Positions 7,719 to 17,587 of a stretch of DNA of 64,000 nucleotides are shown here, one piece after another. A program made the position numbers and the translations under genes. Location of the stretch: positions 37,871 through 101,870 of the forward strand of contig NZ_MAEI01000053.1 in the NCBI RefSeq assembly GCF_009933255.1, read 5' to 3'. The DNA is from Enterococcus diestrammenae. Its GTDB lineage: Bacteria; Bacillota; Bacilli; Lactobacillales; Enterococcaceae. The notes under the pieces were generated by a model. The model was not told the DNA's origin and did not search any database. It was given only the letters and a program-made list of their open reading frames with translations. Position 1 is the first letter of the stretch, and each line of letters begins with the position of its first letter.

Positions 7719-9071
7719 TTAGGCTTTAGGGGCATCTTCTAACCATTGTTGCCACTGGGCTTGGAGTTTTGCTAACGCTTGGCCTCGATGACTGAGGTGA
7801 TTTTTTTCCGCTGGTAACAGTTCAGCTGAAGTTTTATCTGATCCCAGTGGTACAAACAATGGATCATAACCAAAGCCGTGTTCACCTCGGGGAATCCGGC
7901 CAATGTGTCCTGGCCAATCCGCCTCCACCACTAAACTCTCTTTGCCAGGAGCCGCAAATACCAAGGTACAATGGAAACGAGCGGTTCGTTTTTCATCCGG
8001 TACGTCGGTTAACTCGTATAAAAGTTTGGCATTATTGGCAGCATCACTTTTTTGTGGACCTGCAAAACGAGCGGAAAAAATCCCCGGTAACCCGGCCAAC
8101 GCATCCACCACCAAGCCACTATCGTCTGCCAAAACAGGTCGTTTGAGTATTTGCGCAATTGTTTCAGCTTTCAATCGCGCATTTTCTTCAAAGGTTTTCC
8201 CCGTTTCCGCGACTTCTGCTAGTTCAGGGAAATCCTTTAAGGTTTGAATTTCGTAACCACCTTTGGCAAACATGGCGGCAAATTCTTTGGCTTTTCCAAG
8301 ATTACCTGTTGCAATGACTACCGTTTTTTCTGGACTGGGGGCGTGATCGACTTCCAATAAGGCTTCTTTTTGGAAAGCAATCACTGATTCAATGGCACTT
8401 TTACCATAGAGAATCATCTCATTTAAATCCTCTCCAGAAAAGGTTGTTTCTTCGCCACTGGCTTGGATTTCAACAAAACGGCCACTTTCGGTCATCACTA
8501 AGTTCAATCCTGCCTCACTGGCGTTACTTTCCTCATCATCCAAATCCACCACACAAGCGCCCCCCGCCAAAATACCGACACGAATCGCTGCTAAATGTTC
8601 TTTAATCGGATCCTGAAGGAGAATGTTTTGAGCCAATAATTTATCTACTGCTAGACGGAGTGCCACAAAGGCCCCGGTAATACTCGCGGCTACAGCACTT
8701 CCATCCGCTTGCAAAACATCACAATCGACGATGATGTGGCGTTCCCCGAGTTTTTTCAAATCCACTACTTTTGATAGCGAGCGAGTAATTAGCTGCTGAA
8801 TGCTCCATCGATAACCACTAGCTTCCCCTTCTCCACTACTTTGGCATTGACGAGTATGCGTCGCTCTTGGTAGCATTCGGTATTCCCCAGAGACTATGCC
8901 TTGGCCTTTGCCCTTCAGTTGGGCGGGTACCTCATCTTGGACAGTCGCTCCACAGACCACTACGGTGTCGCCAAAAGAAACCACAGCTGAACCTTCTGGG
9001 TATTTATACACATTTGTTTCAATCGAAAGCGGCCGCAACGTTTGCGGATTTCTACCATCGTGTCTAATCAT
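7719..9071 (-). CDS. rdgB: Fusion of a degenerate RNase PH domain with XTP/dITP pyrophosphatase (RdgB)
   Basis: 450 residues. Residues 1-240 align with RNase PH (RHDGR start, [31 protein letters not shown]). Residues ~250-445 are a complete Ham1/RdgB house-cleaning pyrophosphatase with [30 protein letters not shown] and SHRGQAL, which removes XTP/dITP. The RNase PH half lacks residues known to be essential in B. subtilis: Arg86 is Tyr87, Thr125-Arg126 are Ala126-Val127, and Asp184 is Gly188. It is therefore probably not a working 3' exonuclease. ATG at 9071 follows GGGAG. It sits 39 nt downstream of murI in the same operon. Confidence 0.92.
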   Translation of the reverse strand: MIRHDGRNPQTLRPLSIETNVYKYPEGSAVVSFGDTVVVCGATVQDEVPAQLKGKGQGIVSGEYRMLPRATHTRQCQSSGEGEASGYRWSIQQLITRSLSKVVDLKKLGERHIIVDCDVLQADGSAVAASITGAFVALRLAVDKLLAQNILLQDPIKEHLAAIRVGILAGGACVVDLDDEESNASEAGLNLVMTESGRFVEIQASGEETTFSGEDLNEMILYGKSAIESVIAFQKEALLEVDHAPSPEKTVVIATGNLGKAKEFAAMFAKGGYEIQTLKDFPELAEVAETGKTFEENARLKAETIAQILKRPVLADDSGLVVDALAGLPGIFSARFAGPQKSDAANNAKLLYELTDVPDEKRTARFHCTLVFAAPGKESLVVEADWPGHIGRIPRGEHGFGYDPLFVPLGSDKTSAELLPAEKNHLSHRGQALAKLQAQWQQWLEDAPKA

Positions 9072-9110
9072 CGAATCTCCCTTTTTCTTAAAAATTATCT
9101 TTCCAAACAG

Positions 9111-9917
9111 TTATTTTCCTAAATCCACATGTTCCGAAGTCACTTTCACTGGCAACCAATCATTAGCAATTTCGTCAAACATTTTCGTGGAGCCCGTGGT
9201 GAAAAAGTGGCAGGATCCCACATTTGCGGGATCAGGGTTACCAATATTGAAATAATCCAATAAGACGCTGACTTCCCCCACGGTTTCCGCGCCAGAATCA
9301 ATCAAGGTGATTGCCGGTCCCATATAGTTTTGAATTAGCGGGCGCAACAATGGATAATGCGTACAGCCTAGGATTAAGGTATCAATTTTTTTCCCTCTTA
9401 ATGGTTTGAGGCTTTCAGCTACCACTTTCTTCGCAATCGAGGAATGGTATTCATTGCTTTCGACAATCGGGACAAACTTCGGACAAGCTAAGCCAAAAAT
9501 TTGTGTCTGGCTACTTTTCGCTGCAATTGCCCGATGATAAGAATGGCTCTTGATGGTTCCTTGGGTGCCAATCACGCCGATCCGTCCTGTAGTGGTGGCC
9601 TTTACAGCCGCACGAGTCCCCGGTAAAATAACCCCCACCACCGGTATCGGTAGTTCTTCGCGGATCGTCTCCAGCGCCACTGCCGTCGCTGTATTACAAG
9701 CAATCACTAACAGTTTTATTTCTTGCTTCATCAAAAAATTGGCCATCTGTCGGGTAAAAGTCACCACCTGTTCAGCCGGTCGTGGCCCGTATGGACAACG
9801 AGCGGTATCCCCTAAGTACACAAAAGCTTCATTGGGTAACTGCCGTAACGCTTCTTTGACGACCGTCAAGCCCCCTACCCCAGAATCAATAAAACCGATG
9901 GGACGTTGTTCGTTCAT
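9111..9917 (-). CDS. murI: Glutamate racemase
   Basis: Makes D-glutamate for peptidoglycan stem peptides. 268 residues, normal length. The N-terminal GFIDSGVGGLTV with its catalytic Asp-Ser, the first catalytic cysteine in IACNTATA and the second in LGCTHYPLL are intact. ATG at 9917 with a modest GAGGA ribosome site. First gene of the minus-strand cluster that continues into rph-rdgB. Confidence 0.95.
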   Translation of the reverse strand: MNEQRPIGFIDSGVGGLTVVKEALRQLPNEAFVYLGDTARCPYGPRPAEQVVTFTRQMANFLMKQEIKLLVIACNTATAVALETIREELPIPVVGVILPGTRAAVKATTTGRIGVIGTQGTIKSHSYHRAIAAKSSQTQIFGLACPKFVPIVESNEYHSSIAKKVVAESLKPLRGKKIDTLILGCTHYPLLRPLIQNYMGPAITLIDSGAETVGEVSVLLDYFNIGNPDPANVGSCHFFTTGSTKMFDEIANDWLPVKVTSEHVDLGK

Positions 9918-9956
9918 ATTTTTTCAGTCCTCTACTAAATGCCTTCATTAAAAATC

Positions 9957-9986
9957 AGAGTACCTTATTTTCGCCTTTTTCGTCAA
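9957..9986 (-). promoter_or_regulatory. Promoter of murI operon
   Basis: Minus-strand TTGACG (9981-9986), 18-nt spacer, TACTCT (9957-9962), 39 nt before the murI ATG. Confidence 0.5.
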
Positions 9987-10220
9987 AGATTTCAAGTACC
10001 GCCTTTTAGAAGTCTTAGGAACTATCGAGGCGTCTTACTAAACAGCTAATCACTGGCTTTATGAGCTAGCCTCCGCTACTTCCTACAAGCAGATGAAGCA
10101 AATGTCCGCAAGCCCCCTTAATGAAGCCAGAAACATAGCTATGGTAGGTCGCCCCTCCAGATATTCCAGCGCTAAACACATTTCCTCAGATCGTTTATTG
10201 CTAGCCATCAACAATATGCC
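9987..10220. other. Gene-free stretch
   Basis: Between the murI promoter and the ABC-transporter terminator nothing convincing was found. A minus-strand ORF of 89 codons (10083-10352) overlaps the permease end and the terminator and is not believed to be a gene. Confidence 0.5.
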
Positions 10221-10264
10221 AAAAGCGGGAAGGCTCTCAGCTACAAGCTGAAACCTTCCCGCTA
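10221..10264 (-). terminator. Terminator of the amino-acid ABC operon
   Basis: AGCGGGAAGG / CCTTCCCGCT perfect 10-bp stem with inner CAGCT pairing, followed by T4 on the minus strand. Confidence 0.75.
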
Positions 10265-10299
10265 ATTGTTCCTTGCGTTCACGTTGTTTTGTAAACTTG

Positions 10300-10959
10300 T
10301 TAATAATTATATTGCCGCCGTTCCAAGTACTTTGATAACAAGGACAAGACATAACAAATCACAAAGTACATGACTGTCATAGCGACAAACATCGGAATCA
10401 CATAATTCTCATTTTGGCCATAGATGATTTTGGCATTGTGAGTCAGTTCCGGCAAGCTGATGATTACTGCTAATGAAGTATCTTTGATTAACGAAATCAA
10501 TTGACTCACCAAAGCCGGAATCATGGATTTGAAAGCTTGTGGTATCAAGATACTCAACATGGTCTCCGTATAGGATAATCCTGTCGATAAGCCGGCTTCC
10601 ATCTGACCTTTGGGAACGGCATTTAAGCCCGCCCGAAAAATTTCCGACAACATCGCTGATTCAAAAATCGTCAACGCTGCCACTGCGGCCCAAAAGATTG
10701 ACAGCTTGATCCCAACTTGCGGGAGGGCAAAATAAGTAAAGAAGATAATCAACAACAATGGCAAGTTGCGAATGATGTCCACCACTAAGCCAACAATTTT
10801 GGATAAAAAGGGAATCTTCGCAAAACGCACCACCCCTAGTAGGCCACCAATGAAGAAACTCAAAAGGATCGCAGTCACTGAAACGAGAATCGTCACCAGG
10901 AGTCCATCCACTAGAAAGCTTAAATTTGCATAAGAATATGCCTCAATAAAGTTTTGCAT
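10300..10959 (-). CDS. Polar amino-acid ABC transporter permease (second)
   Basis: Integral membrane half of a His/Glu/Gln-type importer. 219 residues, about five membrane helices, with the ABC-docking EAA loop visible as AVPKGQMEAGLSTGLSYTET. It ends the four-gene operon and pairs with the upstream permease as a heterodimer. The start ATG at 10959 follows GGAG by 11-12 nt. Confidence 0.9.
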   Translation of the reverse strand: MQNFIEAYSYANLSFLVDGLLVTILVSVTAILLSFFIGGLLGVVRFAKIPFLSKIVGLVVDIIRNLPLLLIIFFTYFALPQVGIKLSIFWAAVAALTIFESAMLSEIFRAGLNAVPKGQMEAGLSTGLSYTETMLSILIPQAFKSMIPALVSQLISLIKDTSLAVIISLPELTHNAKIIYGQNENYVIPMFVAMTVMYFVICYVLSLLSKYLERRQYNY

Positions 10960-10979
10960 AATTGGTCACGGCTCCTTTC

Positions 10980-11627
10980 TCAGTCGGTAATCGCCCAACG
11001 TTTTTCAAGATGATTCATTAAATAAGACAATGGCAAGGTCAATACCAGGTAAAACAATCCGGCAATAATATACGTATTAAACGTATCAAAGGTGGTACTA
11101 GCAACGGAATCCGCCTGATACATCAAATCTAAACCAGCGACCATTGCTAACACTGAGGAATTTTTCACCAAGTTTATAAATTGGTTGCCCAAAGGTGGGA
11201 TGACAATTTTAAAAGCTTGAGGTAAGACAATGTGCCTCATTGTTTGCCAATAGGTGAAACCCGATGACAGCCCCGCCTCCATCTGACCTTTAGGAACCGT
11301 TTGAATCCCCGAGCGGACTGTTTCCGCGATAAAAGCGGAGGTATAAATAATCAAGGCAATGGTTCCCGCTTGAAAACCGTCTAACACTACCCAATACATC
11401 GGTACCACTACGACAAAAAACATGGCAATGATCAGTAACGGGATATTTCGGAAAAATTCCACGTAGGCTTTTGCCAATCCAGCGATCCACTTATTATGAG
11501 AAAGCTGAAAAATCGCCATCAAGGTTCCAATCAGCAAACTAAAGACCAAAGCGATTAAGCTGGAGTTGATGGTAATTTTAAAGCCTTCTAAAAAAACACT
11601 ATGGTACTCTTGAAATAATTGAATCAT
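10980..11627 (-). CDS. Polar amino-acid ABC transporter permease (first)
   Basis: 215-residue membrane protein homologous to its downstream partner, with EAA loop TVPKGQMEAGLSSGFTYWQT. Probably forms the translocation pore with the 10300-10959 product. ATG at 11627 after AGAGG. The 19-nt spacing on both sides indicates one transcript. Confidence 0.9.
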   Translation of the reverse strand: MIQLFQEYHSVFLEGFKITINSSLIALVFSLLIGTLMAIFQLSHNKWIAGLAKAYVEFFRNIPLLIIAMFFVVVVPMYWVVLDGFQAGTIALIIYTSAFIAETVRSGIQTVPKGQMEAGLSSGFTYWQTMRHIVLPQAFKIVIPPLGNQFINLVKNSSVLAMVAGLDLMYQADSVASTTFDTFNTYIIAGLFYLVLTLPLSYLMNHLEKRWAITD

Positions 11628-11646
11628 ATTAACCTCTGCTCCTTTC

Positions 11647-12456
11647 TTAGTCTTTCACCCGGCCGTCTTCCGTTTCTGGGAACCACTTATCAAAAATCCG
11701 GTCATAAGTTCCATCTTGATGCATCTCAGCTAAGGCCTCATTGACTTCTTTCAAAAAGTTATCCTGCCCTTTGTTGATTGCAATCCCATAAGGCTCCTGC
11801 GTAAAGGCCCCACCTGCCAGTTGGTATTCAGGGTTTTGAGAAGCCATACCGAGCAAAATTGCATTATCAGTGGTCATGGCATCGCCTTGTCCAGATTGTA
11901 AAGCGATAAAGCATTCCGCGTAATTTTCCCATTCTAAAACGGTGGTCTCTGGCGCAGCTTTTTTAATATTGTCCACTGATGTCGAGCCTTTGACTGCTAA
12001 AACTGTGGTGCCAGCTCCTAAATCTTCAATCCCCTTAATCCCACTATCCTTTTTCACTAAGAGGGATTGGCCAGCATCAAAATAGACATCCGAAAAATTA
12101 ACTTGTTGTTTCCGCTCTTCAGTGATGGTCATGGTAGCGATGATGGCATCGATATTCCCATTTTTCAACAACGGGATCCGGGTTTTCGAAGTCACTTCGA
12201 CGAAAATCGCACTGGCGTCAGGACCCAGTATTTTTTCGGTAATCCCACGGGCAATATCGATATCAAATCCTTTGACTTCTTTAGTTTTGACATCCATCAT
12301 CCCGAAAAGGCGGGTATCATTTTTTACCCCCCAAGTGATGGAGTTGCTTTCTTTACTGGTTTGCGATATATCTCGATCTGCGACTTTTTCGCCACAAGCT
12401 CCTAGAAACAGCAGCATTAAACAAAGAGAAGCCACTGCAAGCAATCGATTTTTCAT
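11647..12456 (-). CDS. Amino-acid-binding lipoprotein of the ABC importer
   Basis: Extracellular solute-binding protein family 3 lipoprotein, 269 residues. Lipoprotein signal peptide ends LFLGAC with the lipidated Cys at residue 21. The family signature GFDIDIARGI follows near residue 90. It captures glutamine, glutamate or a similar polar amino acid; the exact ligand is not readable. Start at 12456 follows GGAGGG; the frame extends upstream into glnQ but without a ribosome site. Thirteen nt separate it from glnQ. Confidence 0.92.
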   Translation of the reverse strand: MKNRLLAVASLCLMLLFLGACGEKVADRDISQTSKESNSITWGVKNDTRLFGMMDVKTKEVKGFDIDIARGITEKILGPDASAIFVEVTSKTRIPLLKNGNIDAIIATMTITEERKQQVNFSDVYFDAGQSLLVKKDSGIKGIEDLGAGTTVLAVKGSTSVDNIKKAAPETTVLEWENYAECFIALQSGQGDAMTTDNAILLGMASQNPEYQLAGGAFTQEPYGIAINKGQDNFLKEVNEALAEMHQDGTYDRIFDKWFPETEDGRVKD

Positions 12457-12469
12457 AGCCTTCCCTCCA

Positions 12470-13207
12470 TTAATGATTGATGACTTTGCTGATAAATTGT
12501 TGCGCCCGATCCGATTGCGGGTTTTCAAAGAACTCTTCAGGATTGCGACTTTCTTCAACAACTTCCCCGTCTGCCATAAAAATAACCCGGTCAGCAACTT
12601 CCCGAGCAAAGCCCATTTCATGGGTCACCACAATCATCGTCATGCCATCTCTAGCAATTTTTTTCATGACGTTCAAGACATCCCCGATCATCTCTGGGTC
12701 GAGAGCCGACGTCGGTTCATCAAAAAGAAGAACTTCTGGTTTCATAGCGAGACCACGAGCGATCGCCACTCGTTGTTGCTGCCCTCCGGATAAAGTAGCG
12801 GGGTACACATCTTTTTTGTCTAGCATCCCAACACGGTCTAGTAATTTTTCAGCTGTTTTCGTCGCATCTTCTTGGCTTTCTTTCAAGACTTTCATCGGTG
12901 CCAAGGTAATATTCTCAACAACGGTTTTATTAGGATATAAGTTGAAGTGCTGAAACACCATCCCTATATTTTTCCGAATTTCAGTTAGTTTGGTACTTTT
13001 GTCTCGCAAATCTTTGCCATTGATTAAAAGCTGCCCGGAAGAAATGCTTTCTAAGCCATTGATACAGCGAAGCATCGTACTTTTACCCGAACCAGAAGGC
13101 CCGATTACGACGACCACTTCCCCTTGTTCAAACTGTAAATTAATATTTTTTAATGCATGAAACTTTCCATAAAACTTATCCACATTCACAAAATCAATCA
13201 TCGCCAT
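12470..13207 (-). CDS. glnQ: Polar amino-acid ABC transporter ATPase
   Basis: Cytoplasmic ATPase, 245 residues, powering the importer encoded downstream. Walker [11 protein letters not shown]-loop, signature LSGGQQQR and Walker [12 protein letters not shown] are all intact. ATG at 13207 with AGGAGG 8 nt upstream. First gene of the operon (ATPase, binding protein, two permeases); its promoter and a CodY-like site lie directly upstream. Confidence 0.93.
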   Translation of the reverse strand: MAMIDFVNVDKFYGKFHALKNINLQFEQGEVVVVIGPSGSGKSTMLRCINGLESISSGQLLINGKDLRDKSTKLTEIRKNIGMVFQHFNLYPNKTVVENITLAPMKVLKESQEDATKTAEKLLDRVGMLDKKDVYPATLSGGQQQRVAIARGLAMKPEVLLFDEPTSALDPEMIGDVLNVMKKIARDGMTMIVVTHEMGFAREVADRVIFMADGEVVEESRNPEEFFENPQSDRAQQFISKVINH

Positions 13208-13252
13208 GCGGTTATCCTCCTTAAATCACGATTATTTTTTCATTTAATATTT

Positions 13253-13282
13253 ATTATAGACGTTTTTTTGACAAATTGTAAA
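13253..13282 (-). promoter_or_regulatory. Promoter of the amino-acid ABC operon
   Basis: Minus-strand TTTACA (13277-13282), 18 nt, TATAAT (13253-13258). Confidence 0.6.
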
Positions 13283-13305
13283 GAATAAAACGCCTATTAC
13301 GTATA

Positions 13306-13320
13306 AATATTCTGAATTTT
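13306..13320. promoter_or_regulatory. CodY-box-like motif upstream of the ABC operon
   Basis: AATATTCTGAATTTT matches 12 of 15 positions of the CodY consensus AATTTTCWGAAAATT and lies ~24 bp upstream of the -35. CodY represses amino-acid importers in Firmicutes when branched-chain amino acids and GTP are plentiful. Binding is inferred. Confidence 0.4.
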
Positions 13321-13487
13321 TCTATAGTTGTTTGGCAAATGAAACAGTTTTTCCGCTCTTTTTCATAACAAGAAAAAAACTGAGATAGTCGCTTTATCAG
13401 TGATTTTTCAGGTGTTTTTCACTTTTTCCATAAAAATCAAACCTCTGACAATTGTCTGCATTTTGCGACAAGCCTTCCTTTTTCCGG

Positions 13488-13516
13488 TTGTTTCTTAATC
13501 TAAAAAAAGGTACACT
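13488..13516 (+). promoter_or_regulatory. Promoter of trpS
   Basis: TTGTTT, 17 nt, TACACT, about 38 nt before the start. No T-box leader is present. Confidence 0.5.
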
Positions 13517-13553
13517 GACAGAGACAACTATTTTTAAGGAGCAGGTGAAATCA

Positions 13554-14564
13554 TTGAGTAATACCATATTAACCGGCGACCGTCCCACGGGAAAACTGCA
13601 CTTGGGTCATTACGTCGGATCTCTTAAAAAACGTGTGGAGATGCAAGCAGATCCAGCAAACAAGCTCTTTATCATGATCGCTGACATGCAAGCATTGACT
13701 GACAATGCTAAAAATCCCGAAAAAGTCTCCGCCAATGTCTTAGAGGTCGCCCTTGACTACTTGGCAATCGGTTTAGATCCTACGAAAACAACCATTTTTA
13801 TTCAGTCCCAAATCCCCCAATTGGCGGAATTGACGATGTACTACCTCAATTTGGTCTCAGTAGGTCGCGTTCGACGTAATCCAACAGTCAAAACCGAAAT
13901 CCAACAAAAAAACTTTGGTGAAGGCGTACCTACCGGATTCTTTATCTATCCCGTCTCGCAAGCAGCCGATATCACTGCCTTCAAAGCCAACTTGGTACCC
14001 GTCGGAGAAGATCAAAAGCCGATGTTGGAACAAACTCAAGAAATCGTACACACCTTTAATCACACCTATCAGGAAGTGTTAGTGGAACCCAAAGCCGTCT
14101 TACCACCTAAAGGCCAAGGACGCCTGCCGGGTATTGATGGGAATGGCAAGATGAGTAAGTCTCTAGGTAATGGGATCTATCTTGCTGATTCGGCTGACGT
14201 CTTAGCCAAAAAAGTGATGAGTATGTATACCGATCCAAACCATATTCATGTGGAAGATCCTGGGCAAGTCGAAGGCAACATGGTCTTCACCTATCTGGAT
14301 GTCTTTGGTACAGACAAAGAAGCGATTGCTGAAATGAAAGACCATTACCGTCGCGGTGGTCTAGGTGATGTTAAAATCAAACGTTACCTGATCGAAGTTT
14401 TGGAAGCCGAATTCGGTCCGATTCGTGCTCGGCGGGAAGAATTTGCGAAAGATTCCGCAGCCGTTATGGAAATGTTACAAAAAGGCAGCGAACAAGCCGA
14501 AATCGTTGCAGCCAACACTTTAGCAGAAGTTAAAAAAGCCATGGGCATCGCTTATTTCGACTAA
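13554..14564 (+). CDS. trpS: Tryptophanyl-tRNA synthetase
   Basis: Charges tRNA-Trp. 336 residues, class I. HIGH-type motif HLGH within [10 protein letters not shown] near residue 18 and the KMSKS loop in GKMSKSLGN. The chosen TTG at 13554 gives [13 protein letters not shown], matching the conserved N-terminus; a GTG at 13545 is an alternative. AAGGAG lies 12 nt and AGGTGA 6 nt upstream. Transcribed alone. The 3' region carries a copy of the dispersed repeat and a bidirectional terminator. Confidence 0.95.
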   Translation: MSNTILTGDRPTGKLHLGHYVGSLKKRVEMQADPANKLFIMIADMQALTDNAKNPEKVSANVLEVALDYLAIGLDPTKTTIFIQSQIPQLAELTMYYLNLVSVGRVRRNPTVKTEIQQKNFGEGVPTGFFIYPVSQAADITAFKANLVPVGEDQKPMLEQTQEIVHTFNHTYQEVLVEPKAVLPPKGQGRLPGIDGNGKMSKSLGNGIYLADSADVLAKKVMSMYTDPNHIHVEDPGQVEGNMVFTYLDVFGTDKEAIAEMKDHYRRGGLGDVKIKRYLIEVLEAEFGPIRARREEFAKDSAAVMEMLQKGSEQAEIVAANTLAEVKKAMGIAYFD

Positions 14565-14604
14565 GGCTAACCCTTAGAAAGGCTAAAGGAACTCCTTCAG
14601 CCCA

Positions 14605-14743
14605 AAGATGCTAGCTGAACTTAGCGGCTTTTGCTTAGTCTAACCGTATGCGGTAGCTGGGCTCCTTCGTGAAGCCAAACATCGTTAAACTTGGTATGAT
14701 GGCATTTATGCTTATGACAATTTTCTAATATCTTAGACTATAA
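14605..14743 (+). repeat. Dispersed intergenic repeat, copy 1 (type A)
   Basis: About 140 nt downstream of trpS, same strand. Shares GCTAGCTGAACTTAGCGG, CTTTTGCTTAGTCTAAC, GTATGCGGTAGCTG, TTCGTGAAGCCAAACAT, AAACTTGGTATGAT and a 3' ATATCTTAGACTA with the other copies. Ends right at the terminator. Confidence 0.75.
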
Positions 14744-14786
14744 AAAAACTCTCTACCCTATGTTTGTGGTAGAGAGTTTTTTACTG
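14743..14786. terminator. Bidirectional terminator between trpS and the helicase gene
   Basis: AAAAAACTCTCTACC / GGTAGAGAGTTTTTT. Confidence 0.85.
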
Positions 14787-14822
14787 TGTCTCTTGTTCTA
14801 TCGCAATCGCAGTCAAAGCCAG

Positions 14823-17180
14823 TTAAACGGTGTTCTGGGTTCTCCAAAAATCTGACAACTCTGCTTGTAACTGCTGGGTATCATGGACTAAACGGGCATG
14901 ACGCCAATGCTGGGGAAAGAGTTTCTGATATCTGGGGGAGATAAACCGCTGATCTAACAGTAAGACCACCCCAAAATCCGATACATCGCGAATAACGCGA
15001 CCAGCTGCTTGTAACACTTTATTCATTCCCGGCAGTTGATAGGCGTATTCAAATCCCTTGCCCTGAGCGTCATCGAAATAGTTTTTGATTAAGTCTTGCT
15101 CATGATTCATCTGTGGCAGTCCTACACCAACAATGGCGGTCCCAATCAAGCGGTCCCCTTTTAAATCAATCCCTTCCGAAAATATGCCTCCCAAAACGCA
15201 AAAGCCCACCAAGGTTTCAATAGGATTTGCCTCAAACCGTGCTAAGAAAGCCTCCCGCTCCTCTTCAACCATCTGCGTATCTTGAATTAAACAAGTGATC
15301 TCTGGATGATTGCTGGCAAAAAGGCTGGCTACTTCATCCAAGTATTGATAAGAAGGAAAAAACACCAAATAATTGCCAGTTTTGCCCGTAACCATTTGAT
15401 AAATAGCATCAACGACTAGTGGCAAACTAGCTTGGCGCTTACGATAAGTCGTTTCAATATAATCAGCTACTAAAATCCGTTGGTGTTCTGGCGGAAAAGG
15501 ACTCGGAAGTTTGTAACGCAAGGCTTCCTTTCCACCTCCAAGAACATCTTGATAATAAGCTAACGGGGTAAAACTGGCCGAAAATAACAAGGCACTTTTA
15601 CCTTTCGCCAACATCTGATCGAGAAAAGGTGCTGGCGCGATACAAAATAGTTTGATTTTCAAATCTGTATAAGTGCGTTCGATAGTAGTCTCAAAATGAT
15701 CATCATAGATTTCTGAAATCCGCAAGAAAGCTTGGACTTCAAAATAATAGGCCAAACCAGTTTCTTCTGCAGGATTGCCAGGATTGGCCGCCAACCATTC
15801 TTTCATTTTTTCCGAAAAACCATACAAGCGGTTAATCAGACTCTCCGGCATCAGGGATTGGTGTTTAAAGCGCCAATCTTCTTCGATTGAGCGTTGTTGC
15901 AAGAGTTCAAATTCATTGTCGATTTGATTGAGACGACGATGCAATCCGCGAAAGCTTTTCGGCAGTTTTTCTTGAAAAGCGTTACCGCTATTACGGGACA
16001 GAGTCGCTGAATACATTTCCCGCGAACGACTAACCAAATTATGGGCTTCATCAATCAGAAAGTAATAGTCCTCTTTTGGTTCCTCAAAAAAACGTCGCAA
16101 ATAAACCGTCGGATCGAATAAATAATTGTAGTCACCAATAATGACATCGCAAAACAGACTGACATCTAATGATAATTCAAAGGGACAGAGCTCATGCTTT
16201 TTCCCGTAATGCTCAATAACTTCCCGTGTAATTTGATTTTCATGATGAAGTAAATCCCACAAGCCTTCATTGATCCGATTGTAGTAGCCTTTAGCATAAG
16301 GACAGTGTTCTGGCGTACAATTACGCTCTTCTAGAAAACATATTTTATCCTTCGCTGTCAACGTCACCGATTTTGTTTGACTGCCATTCTTCGCTAACGC
16401 CTTGAGGGCATCTTCAGCGACTTGTCGGGTGATGGTTTTGGCAGTCAGATAAAAGCAACGATCACCATCTGCTTCTCCCATCGCCTTTAACGCTGGAAAA
16501 AGGGTGGAAATCGTTTTACCGGTGCCGGTGGGAGCTTCGACGAAAAGACGTCGAGAAGTCTTCAAGGTTTTATAAGCTGCCGCCGCCAGTTCTCGTTGCC
16601 CTTTACGAAAAGTTTCATAGGGAAAGGTCAATTTGGTCAATGCCGTATTGCGAACTCTGCGCCAATCATCTTGGAATACCAACCATTTATGGTATTCCGT
16701 AAGTAAATGATCCATAAACAGTTGTAAGTCCGTCATCGTGAACTCGCGGCGGGTACGGGTGATGACTTCTTCTGTGGTCTGATAATAAGTCACCTGCACG
16801 GCTATCTCCGTCAACTGTTCCTGAAAAGCATAAAGATAGCCATAGACCATCCCTTGAAAGAAAAACAGCTCCAACTGATCTTCTGACAAGTCTTCGAAAT
16901 GAACTTCTGAAGTCTTAATTTCATCAATAACTGTTTTACCAGCTTCATCACAAAAAATCCCATCAGCTCGTCCTTCGATGGTCAGAGAATCCTCTTGGAC
17001 AGTCATGGTCCGTTTTAAGCTGACTTCCTTTGCATAATCCTCACCAGCAGCTTTCTGCAGTTTTCGATGGAGGCGGGCGCCTTCTTGTGCCGTGTGGTTT
17101 GAGACATGACGACTATCAATATCCCCTCGGCGTAAAGTAAATTCCACAATCTCACGAACGGAGATTTTTCCACGATCCAT
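14823..17180 (-). CDS. XPD/DinG-like helicase with N-terminal PD-(D/E)XK nuclease domain
   Basis: 785 residues. N-terminal Cas4/RecB-like nuclease region with GRAD (70-73) and DEIK (86-89), the expected acidic/Lys catalytic set. Then an SF2 helicase: Walker A APTGTGKT (~216-223), four cysteines suited to the XPD iron-sulphur cluster (281, 288, 293, 332), DEAH box at 377-380 and a C-terminal helicase lobe with the late AAGRVIRD motif. Likely acts in DNA repair or R-loop removal. ATG at 17180 follows AGGTGAGAG. It stands alone, convergent with trpS. Confidence 0.88.
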   Translation of the reverse strand: MDRGKISVREIVEFTLRRGDIDSRHVSNHTAQEGARLHRKLQKAAGEDYAKEVSLKRTMTVQEDSLTIEGRADGIFCDEAGKTVIDEIKTSEVHFEDLSEDQLELFFFQGMVYGYLYAFQEQLTEIAVQVTYYQTTEEVITRTRREFTMTDLQLFMDHLLTEYHKWLVFQDDWRRVRNTALTKLTFPYETFRKGQRELAAAAYKTLKTSRRLFVEAPTGTGKTISTLFPALKAMGEADGDRCFYLTAKTITRQVAEDALKALAKNGSQTKSVTLTAKDKICFLEERNCTPEHCPYAKGYYNRINEGLWDLLHHENQITREVIEHYGKKHELCPFELSLDVSLFCDVIIGDYNYLFDPTVYLRRFFEEPKEDYYFLIDEAHNLVSRSREMYSATLSRNSGNAFQEKLPKSFRGLHRRLNQIDNEFELLQQRSIEEDWRFKHQSLMPESLINRLYGFSEKMKEWLAANPGNPAEETGLAYYFEVQAFLRISEIYDDHFETTIERTYTDLKIKLFCIAPAPFLDQMLAKGKSALLFSASFTPLAYYQDVLGGGKEALRYKLPSPFPPEHQRILVADYIETTYRKRQASLPLVVDAIYQMVTGKTGNYLVFFPSYQYLDEVASLFASNHPEITCLIQDTQMVEEEREAFLARFEANPIETLVGFCVLGGIFSEGIDLKGDRLIGTAIVGVGLPQMNHEQDLIKNYFDDAQGKGFEYAYQLPGMNKVLQAAGRVIRDVSDFGVVLLLDQRFISPRYQKLFPQHWRHARLVHDTQQLQAELSDFWRTQNTV

Positions 17181-17587
17181 TTTCTCTCACCTGCTTTCTG
17201 CTAAACACTTTTCCGCTATATTTCCATTAGCCGAACATACGTTTATACCATACCGTTTCACCTCAAAAAATGCAACTACTGCTCATTCAAGGACACGGTC
17301 TGTAAAACTATCAATTTTTCCCGACAAGCTTTATTACACAAAAAAATCCTCGAAATCACTTTCGAGGACCAAGGAAATATTGGATATGTTTTTGGACTTA
17401 GTAAATATAACTGTCTTGAATTAGAAAACTATGAAACCTTCATCACCTAGCATTAAAAAAACAATCATAAAATTCACCGGTTGTCAGACGATTTTGAATA
17501 CATTGACAACACCCCTGGTTTGTGAAGGGATTTTCTTTGCGTTATACTTAGAATGAGTTAATCAATAAACGAACGGAAGTGACTGTG
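17181..17587. other. Gap with an orphan minus-strand terminator
   Basis: Divergent intergenic region. It contains a terminator on the minus strand (17340-17368) with no minus-strand gene upstream of it. A plus-strand TATACT at 17543-17548 may be the -10 for the MBL gene. Confidence 0.5.
17340..17368 (-). terminator. Orphan terminator
   Basis: TCCTCGAAA / TTTCGAGGA perfect 9-bp stem, 4-nt loop, then T7 on the minus strand. No gene feeds it; possibly the end of a small RNA starting near 17.5 kb. Confidence 0.6.

Noticed and set aside
10083..10352. 89-codon minus-strand ORF
   Set aside because: Overlaps the permease 3' end in another frame and contains the operon terminator; no start signal or family resemblance.
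13321..13553. T-box riboswitch upstream of trpS
   Set aside because: No T-box consensus (TGGNACCGCG) or antiterminator in the ~230-nt region, and the mapped promoter leaves only ~38 nt of leader.
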